A stretch of 64,000 nucleotides of DNA. Origin: Apostichopus japonicus (Eukaryota; Echinodermata; Holothuroidea; Aspidochirotida; Stichopodidae). The notes beneath the pieces were generated by a model. It was not told the DNA's origin, did not search any database, and was given only the letters and a program-made list of their open reading frames with translations. The stretch spans positions 26,525,054 to 26,589,053 of the forward strand of contig NC_092562.1 of NCBI RefSeq assembly GCF_037975245.1. Direction: 5' to 3'. Position numbers and translations under genes: made by a program. How positions within the stretch are numbered: the stretch's first letter is position 1; each line of letters starts with the position of its first letter. This document shows, one piece after another, positions 53,501 through 62,500 of the stretch.

Positions 53501-56500
53501 GATGTTGAATGCCTACGTACTGTAACTCATTGACTTTGTAATAAAACCTCGCTGACTTTAACGGATGTATAATACATAACACTATACCAACATAAAAAAA
53601 ACCCTACCAGTCTCTCTCTACAACCCCACTCTTCTTCTGTATAAAGCAGGAATCGAGTTGATACGAAATTGCTGTCCGTTATGTTTTACTACCATGGCCT
53701 TTTCAAAATGGGGCCACCCCTCCCTTCTCCCCTTTCCCATTAAAAAGCAAATATAAAAATAAAATGATAAAGGTACGTTCAGGTTCTACAGTGAATGCGC
53801 CAATCTCTTGCGTAAAACTTGGCAATGAAATCCTAAATTTACCGTTCAAGGTACAAAATAAATATCCAGCATTAAAATTATGATTAATCGATTACGGTCC
53901 ACTGGTGGCTGTCAGAAGAGCCTCGTTACAAACAGGTTGAAGCATGAATAAAAATAAATCGGCACGATCAAGGTGTTTGTAAAGGTGTGTTTGGTCTTGC
54001 TTTTATCAAGCTTATAGGCGGTGATCTAGAAATTAATTGGGTCAGTCACCAGTTCGCTAACCCCCCCCCCCGTTTTTACATTACCAAAACATAAAGAGGT
54101 CGACATAAGTTAGCTCAAAAACTCTAGAAAGATTTAAGGAGCTAGTAAGGCAGAATTACATGACTGAAAGTGAAACATTGTAAGTGTAGTGTAGTTTTCT
54201 TAGCTGCGAGAAATGCAACTTTCCTGCATTTATTGTTCAATTTATTCCTGACGGATCTTTCACCGTCCGAAGTAGAGCATCAAACTCTCGCGTTTCTACC
54301 AGCCCTCTTTTCCCCTCGACGTTACCGAAGTAGTTATAGTTTTTAAGTTCATCCCTGGGGAAGAAATGTTCGAACAAGCGGACCACAAAATCTCCTCCAT
54401 CTTTTGCTTGTTCATAGAACCTCACATACTTGGGGAAAAGAAGTTCAAATTGACCTCCAATTAGCACAATTCCATTGTCGCTAGGCCTTGCTTTTTCGTT
54501 TCTTTCGCTTTTTCGTTTCTTCGAGGTCGTCGGAGTGGCAAATTGTGTATTTGTTAGACATCGGAGGGGGGTTGCAGGCGGTGGTGGTGTCGTTGGAGTT
54601 GCTTTGGCCCGTCGGGTGATTAATTCCATTAGTCCCTCCATCATCGTATACATGGCATCAACTTTGTCTTTTGTTTCCGATATTGTTTTTGCCATTTTCT
54701 CATTGTCTTCTACTAGCTTTTCCATTTGCCTCGCCAGCTCTGGGCACTCACACTCTATATTTTCCCGGTGGTTCCCAGCGACATTTGGAAGGGGGACAAC
54801 ATGGTCTTGAAATAGCGTCTCCCTCACGTCACTCAGAACGTCCCATGTGGAGGTTCTTTTCTTATCTAAAGGAAGATATAGGAAACATATGGTGTTAGAA
54901 AAAACATAAAAATGCAAGATGCAATGAAGTTTTAGACAAATGACACCTGGACTTATAGGATCTCACTTGAAGGTTATTAGATCACGCCCAAGGGGCAAAG
55001 TTAAAGTGACATTGAGGGGCCCTCCCCCATAAAAAAGTAATAATAATGTTAACATTAATGATGTGTTATAAACTTCAATGTTGGATCTTGGGTGAGGTTG
55101 TGGACCCCACCCAGCTCTCCCCACTGATTGAAAGTTTACAGTACGTCACTAAATACCATTAAAGTCAGGCTTTTCTTCAAACAAACAATGACAACTGTGC
55201 TTCTTATATACCTCGGCTCTGTACACAGTTGATCGGGAGTACAATAGCTTCAAACCAAACCGATAGTTAAGGAGCTTAGTATTGTATATATTGTTCATCT
55301 TTTTTTCGGAACGAAAAAAACAAACCACAGTATATAAAGTTGGAAATGCACGGGAAACATTTGGCCTTGAAAATTGATGGTTTCGTCGCAAACCCCCTAG
55401 TTTTATTTCATAATCAATGGAAGTACACTGAAATCAAATGTGAAATTTCAGAAGTTCAGAGAAAAGTCATTACATTTAATATAGTTGTGTAGTCCGGGGG
55501 TGGGGGCATGTTTCGTAGAAAATTTCATTACGGAAAGTGAAGCTGCAAGAATGTAGGGTGAAATATAGTCTAAACCTATTGCCTCCCACCCCCCCTATAA
55601 AAGCATGGGGTAATGTACTCAAATAAAATAACTTAGAGACTGTTTGATGCACAAAAAAGTGACTAGAAAAACAAGCAATTTCTGACATAATTCATTGTGC
55701 AATAAAAGTTAATTAGTTCGAAAAAACTTGGGAATTGAACACAAGTTTCACGAGAAGACTCAAATCAATAACTCTAACGCTTAACTTCTACGGAAGTTCC
55801 CCCCGCCCCCCCCCCAAAAAAAAGAACAAAAATAAGTAAAACATACCGATTATGGAATCAATCACAGCTCTGTATCGCATCTTTCGCCATTTGCAAGTAA
55901 CTTCTTGTCCAACAACGATGTTACCCTCGTCGATTATGCTGCTACGCGGCAACACCGATTCCGCTCCCTTATCTTGTTCAGGCTCAAGCCAGATGACCCG
56001 AAATTTCATTTTGCTGTATTTTTCGTTTTTTAAAGATTTTGAAATATAGTTGGTTGAAATTTTGCAAGGAGATGAGTCCAGCGTATGTCATGAAGTAGTT
56101 TTGAAAAGTTTGTGATAGCATTTCTTTGCTAAGAATGGTCGGAAATTTCAAAGGTACCAACCCAGCAGTTTTCTATTGTCTGTTGAATAGTCAAGCTATT
56201 CTCATTGGCCTATACCTCTACTCTTATGGAGGATTAACACTGTGGTTAGGGCACTCCGTACCAAAAAAGATTGTTACCTATATGGCTACAAAAGTCATTT
56301 CCATTCACGAAATTGTTTCAAAGGAAGGATTATGAATGTGAGGGTAAACGATAAAATAGATTCCTTTGGTGCGCCGTAAACCATTTTACTGACACTGACA
56401 GGCTTGGAAAGTGTAAGATAATATGGCAACTCTTTCTTTTGAAAATAAAAAATAAACGGCAGAGAAGCTTTGTAAGCTTCATTCCTATCTTGATACACAC

Positions 56501-59500
56501 GTATGAATGTTGTAAGTTTCTAGAGATTTTTTGTACATTTTCATTTAACATGGATTTGGAATGGATGTTTGTTGGAAATGAATGTGCTGAGGACAAGCAC
56601 TTGTCATGTGATCATGATTACTCATGAATTTTTAACGAAGACGAATATTGTGAGGCAGACTCGGAAAACAAACGCCTTCGTGGAAGGCCTCCTCTTTCTT
56701 CCACCTATCCAGAAGCGGTTGGAGCCGCTGCTAATTTTATCAAGCAAAATGGCTTCCAAGCAGATGCTCGCAAATGCGACGCTACCTTTAGGAGCTCTGG
56801 TGTGTCAATAAAGCAGATAGCGAACCACGTTAGTAACGCTGTTCCAGATTTGAAGAAGAACGGTATCAGCAAAAGTACAGTGCGGCGATGGATGAAGGCA
56901 CCACATGCCAGTCGATCTGCAGCTCAACGTTACCAAGGACTGATAGACGCAAAAGTTCCCTCAAAACGTAATGACTTTAGAGACGAAAATAGTGATGACC
57001 ATTATCACCGGGCCTTAGTGAAATATTTGAGGGAAATGTGCTCTTACTTCCGCTCCGAATGTGTCGTTTACTCATGCGATAACATGAACAAACTTAAAGT
57101 AGGTACCCTCGCTGTATCGAGATACCACCAGTTAAATCGTATATATCCGGGCGTGGATAAACCCAACTACAAGGACCATGATTTCCCCAACCCAGGATAC
57201 TTACTTATTCCTAGTGGATATATGAAACTTACACCAAAAGTGGAAAACATTACAAAGACTGAAGACTCGATCGGGAGGGATCACGTTGAGTACCCTGTGA
57301 CAGGACCTTTACATATTGTATTGCGTGCACAACCTTTTGCCAAGGCCACAATAGAGACACATATTAATGACTTAAAACCACTTCTGAAGGATGATGTAAG
57401 GTGCGGTCAGTTGTTTGCCGTTTTAATTGCTGATGGGGGCCCGGACTAGAACATTACATCACCGCTTACCCAAATAGCGTGTATGAGATTATGGAGAGAC
57501 TGTGGTCTAGACGGTTTAGTACTGACATCTTTTTCCGCAGGGAATTCTGCCTTAAACCCGATTGAGCACGCATGGGCACCTGTTTCAAACCTTTTAACAG
57601 GGGTAACACTTCCCGATAAAGTTCCAGGTGAATTGCTGCCTCCCTGTAAGCAACGAAAAATTGCAGAAGCTGAACGAAAAGCTAAAGAAGCAATTGTTTT
57701 TAACGAGGCAATGGCTCGAGTGTGCCAGTATTTGCCTGGGAAGCAATTCGACGGACACGAGATCCACTGTAGCTACATGGCATGCGATGCCCCCCGAAGT
57801 GGGTACACGGACCATGAACAATTAAGACAGGCTCTTCTTGGGCCATTAGGAAATATTGAAAAACAATTACTAGATGAAATAAGAAGTGATTATGCCTTCA
57901 CAGTGAAACACATGGACCGTCGACTTGCTAGCCTAACTTTTTTGAAATGTCAAGAAACAAACTGTGCGCACTGTACTTTGCAGCCTGTCAAATCTGTAGA
58001 ATCTGTCCAACTATTTAAGACCCAGGCAATTTTCCCCTCCCCCATTGCCTGTGAGAAACATGATGGGCATTTCATTTCTTTCTTGGAGTACCTGAACCAC
58101 GGAAGGGGCACTTTGGATCTTGATCCTGAAATGGCAATGCCCAAGTATAATGATCTCGGACTCGGACGGTGCAAGGTTTGCGCTTACTCATTTGGATCAA
58201 AAGCGGACATGGAAAGACACAAAAGATTGATTCACACCAAGAAAGGACAAAACAAAAAGAGAAAGCAGTGAACAGGACTTCTAGACTTCCACAAATACGC
58301 TACGCTGTCATTACATAATGGGATCGAACCGTTCGTCAAGCAGCTTTCCCGCACAAACGTAACTATAAGTTTTTTTTTCGAATACTTCATTTTTCATCCT
58401 ATTCATTTAGGCTTTCATTAAACATGTAGGCCATAGCTAGATATCGTTTTTGTGTTCAGGCAGCTTTTCCGAGCAAGGGCCAGGAAAAGTTTGCCAGTTT
58501 TCACAAATATTGATACTTAGAAAAGTGCTTCCTCACAATCAACTATACCGCCCCGAAATTCGCTCCGCTTACGTAAAATTTATATATATATATAACACGT
58601 GGAAAACCCCCGAGATTTACACACAAAATTCCCACTGACATTGGTCACAGAACATAAGTAGGTCGACATTCGAACTTGCCAAAGTTCATCGCACCGGGGG
58701 AACGACACAACATATTGAACATGATGTTACATTTACCCGCCATCTGGACGCCGGTTGTAAATTTTGGTGTAATATGCAAATTATGAATGTTACTGTGTAG
58801 GCTGTGCGGTTAAAACTTAACCTTTCAGACACTTATTTTGGTAAGCTGTTGTAGAAGTAACTTTTGTATCAAATGTGTAAAGTACTGTATGGTACTATAA
58901 TTTATAAAAGACGCTTTTATTCAGGTGGTAGGGAAAAGGGGTGTTTCGGTGAGCTCAATCTCTTTGTATAGTATTTGGATACTTAAAATGACCATGTACA
59001 TGCAGTTTCTATTTCTCTTTAGTAAGCTCTGCATGTACGGTATACTAGGGCATTTTTATCCTTTGTGGATCTTTATTGGAATAAATACGAAATGTATTAT
59101 TTGACGCCAGTATTTAACGGTAAGCATTTCTTATTGTTGACTGAGCTTCAAAATCCATTTTAAAAAAGTATGTTTTCATGAAGGTTTTATAAAATCGACA
59201 TATAGCTAGGGTAGGAAAATATTTACTTAACCCAGTAACGAAAGTTGTTCTACTATCCAAATAAAATACATGTTTCTCGTACTGAGATCTGAAGGGAAAA
59301 AACGGGCGGCCATTTTCTTCTTTTCATGCGCTAATAGTAGTTTGTAATATGTAGCAACCTTTACAAAATAATTTTTAAGGATACTTTAGATTTGTTGTTA
59401 TCCAAATACAGATTTGGGAATCAGGAAAAAAGAGGCCCCTTGCGCGGACGAGAAACATGTTTTGTTTTTAACCGGCCCTGCTTCAAAGTTGTTTGGTGGA

Positions 59501-62500
59501 AGTTTTTTATTCTTTTCACTCGGTTGGTACCAACGGTAAATTACTTTAAAAAAATTGACACAAGAAACGCTTAGTAATACTTTATTATTTCTTCAAAATG
59601 TTGCCAACTATTCAAAGTAAACTTATACTCCGTGGAACATAACCTCTACATCTGAAAAAAAAGTCGGGAAAAGAAACACTGAATAGAAACCCAATTAACG
59701 AAAAACAGTAAAGTTCGATGCCGGCAAACATTTAACCTGCATTCTCTTCGCTGCTAGGTTAATATCACGTCTTAAACAACGATTGAAGAAATGGCTGTTT
59801 CAAACATCTCACTAATTCTTTCGGCGACTTAAATCCCTATTCACAACAGCATAACCTGCGTATAAACTCGTACAGGGATTATACGTGGTGCCTGCGCGGC
59901 ACTTTGTTTGTCAACAGTTTATACGCCATTGTACTTGTTTATACGATTCTGTGCGCGTACACATTTCCAGTCATACGTGAGCGTTACTGTAGCAAACATG
60001 GTAAAGGACGGGTTTGTTACGAGACTCAAAAGTCAGTAAAAGAAGTTGATCAACTTTATTTCTTTTCAACTTTCTTAACCATGGAATGCTAGAATAACAT
60101 TTACGCATAAAACCGAGAAAAGATAATCGCATTTTTTTCCACATTAATTTTAAATTTCTTTCACAAGAAATTATCGTCACTTGTTCAATCCTCAAAGAAT
60201 ATCGTCTTGAAAAAAAAGTATTGCGATAATAATAATTTTCGATCTATCCCCAACCCTAACCGCAACTAAAGCAGAAGTTGACCCTAGCAGTAGTCTGTTT
60301 GCCAGAAGCCAGTTGAAATGCCGTCGGCCCGTTTGAAAACCCTCCCCATTGCCAGGTCCGACTATAGCTACTTTAGTTGAAATTACATGACTACGGCCAA
60401 GATCCACGATTTTGGCGCGGGTTTTACGTCTTCAACCAACTCCTTCTTTCAACCATATCAGTTTTTATAACTGAAGATTTAACTGCAGAAAATTCGCGCC
60501 CAAAATTATTTTGCTAAGATATACGGCTCAAATTGTCGCAGCTTGTTGCGCAGCAGTATACATAGCACTAACTGCAAGCTTACTTCTATGATTTTTTTTC
60601 ACAGAGACAATCACAAGATGTACTGTGCTGATTTGATTGGATTCTAGTCCGCAACAAGTTGTTTGCAAATATATTTGCATCTTTGGTATACTACTTGCAC
60701 CCAAAACTTGTTCTAGAACGTAGAATTCCTTATAACGTTACTTTTACTGTACAAGTAATGGGTAGCCTAACTTATATTACGGCTGTACAAAAATCGTAAC
60801 GTTAGGCTGTTATCACAATAACGAAGCGCATGCATAAAAGTATATCGGTTTTAGTTTTCAAGTTACGCTCAACCTCGGCTAATTGGGTCACAGAAATAAC
60901 CCTTGTAACTGGCAGGTAGTGATCATTTTATTTTAAAATAATATACGAGGTGTCTCTACACGGTATTTTTTTAAACTAGTTTATACTCAAGTTGTACTTA
61001 TACGTCTTTATACGAACCTGTGCGCGAACGTAACAGAATGAATTTAAACACATTTGAACGAAGCCAAACGCTGCAGAACGTTACTGCATGCAAACGAACG
61101 CAAACAGATGCCTCAGAACGGAGAAAATATTGGCAAAGAAAAGCTTAACTACTTAACAGAAGTGTTGCGGATGCAAACGAACGCTTTCGAACGCTTCCGA
61201 ATGGAAATAATGTTGCATTGTTCCCTTTGTTATGCATCACTTTTGTGTAACTAAGCGGATTAAATTCTTCACCTAACAAACGAACGCATCGGAACGGTGA
61301 CCCTTTTAGCGGCCCGTTCGGATGCGTTCAACATCGTTCCAGGGTGGATTTAGGCATGCGTTTGAACGAGTTCAAACTCAGCAGCACGCAAATGAACGTA
61401 CGTATTTTGGACGTGTTCCCTAAGTACAACAAAGCAATAGTATTCTCCAATTGTCCTTCCCAGAAGCAAATTATCAGAGTTGTTGCAATCAAATTTCCTG
61501 ATTGTTTTACCAATATTTAACTACAGAGTATTGTACTTGTCAATCCCATAAAACAAGAAGAAAACAAATCAAAGTAAGTTATTTTTGATCAAGGCATTAT
61601 TATGATACTCTACAGTTACTACCCAATAATAGATATTTTAGAATGGTTTGAAAACTGTTGAGGTTCTTTACAAAATATATTACAATATTATCATGCTTAT
61701 TCTGCAGTGAGAAAAAAAACTAAGAGGAACATATGTCTCATAGCCCTGTCCCTGTATGGTATTCTTTAGAAATAAAAGGCAGACAATTCTTAAGCCCTCT
61801 TTTAGAATCCAACATCATGATCCAAAACAGATCTCTAATGAGGCACCCTTATCACTTTGCTTCTAAAACTTGTTTGACATATTTAATTGCTTTAATTAAC
61901 CAAATAGTCAGCAGGAGAAGCACATAAAAAATGTTTGAAAATGTACAAAATGCAGCAACAATATGAAATCATAAGTCAACAGCGTTAAGCTTAATGATAA
62001 ACCCTCATAGAGTATTTGTTTGCCATCTTCAGAGTGTTTGTAATTTTGACATCAGAGCTAGTATCATTTAAAAATGGCAAGGGTTGTAAGTTCACTTTAA
62101 ATAAAGTAAAACACACTTAATTTTGATCTTAGGAGTTTCAATATGAACATGTACTAATGTAATCAATGTAAAACATATAACAGTTATCTTACCATAATGG
62201 GACAAGGTTGTGTTTAGCCAGGCAATTGCTGGTATCACACAATAGTATGTATCCCCAGCTTGTGCATCAGTGGTTGTGAATGTTGATCCTCTTTGAATGA
62301 AACCAGCCCTATTGCTAGCTGCGGTAAGGCTACTTGATGCCTGCAATGGTGTAGAACTGCTATCCATAGTTTGGGACAGGTAAACTGTGTACATTGGAGA
62401 GGTCTGCTGTACCTCAACCCAACATGTAATTGACCACTGTGTACCAGGATTGGCGTTATTGCCAGTAACATTAATAATTCCTGTCATGTAAAGAAAACAA

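Larger units (their letters stand above)
51546..61420. mobile_element. 9.9 kb DNA transposon with DDE transposase and BEN-domain gene (family not recognised)
   Basis: Inverted termini GGGAACACGTCCAAA (51546-51560 and its complement ending at 61420) are flanked by TAA at 51543-51545 and 61421-61423. The paralogous locus (about 465-475) is contiguous across this point. The subterminal 100-400 bp hold many copies of CGTTC on the left and GAACG on the right, the arrangement expected of transposase-binding arrays. Inside are two divergently transcribed genes: a transposase on plus (56550-58271) and a BEN-domain protein on minus (54237-56009). A 3 bp TAA/TTA duplication is classic for PIF/Harbinger, but the transposase (ADGGPD, LNPIEHAW) does not look like Harbinger, so the superfamily is open. 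Confidence 0.85.

Noticed and set aside
54475-54898. Plus-strand frames opposite the BEN gene
   Set aside because: Low-complexity antisense shadows of the BEN exon; the minus-strand frame has coiled-coil and BEN features.
56625-56627. TGA in the transposase as selenocysteine or readthrough
   Set aside because: There is no selenoprotein context and a second stop (TAG) occurs later, so nonsense mutation is simpler.
51546-61420. Maverick/Polinton or other large virus-like element
   Set aside because: The TIR is only about 15 bp, the duplication is 3 bp, and there is no polymerase, integrase, protease or capsid gene.
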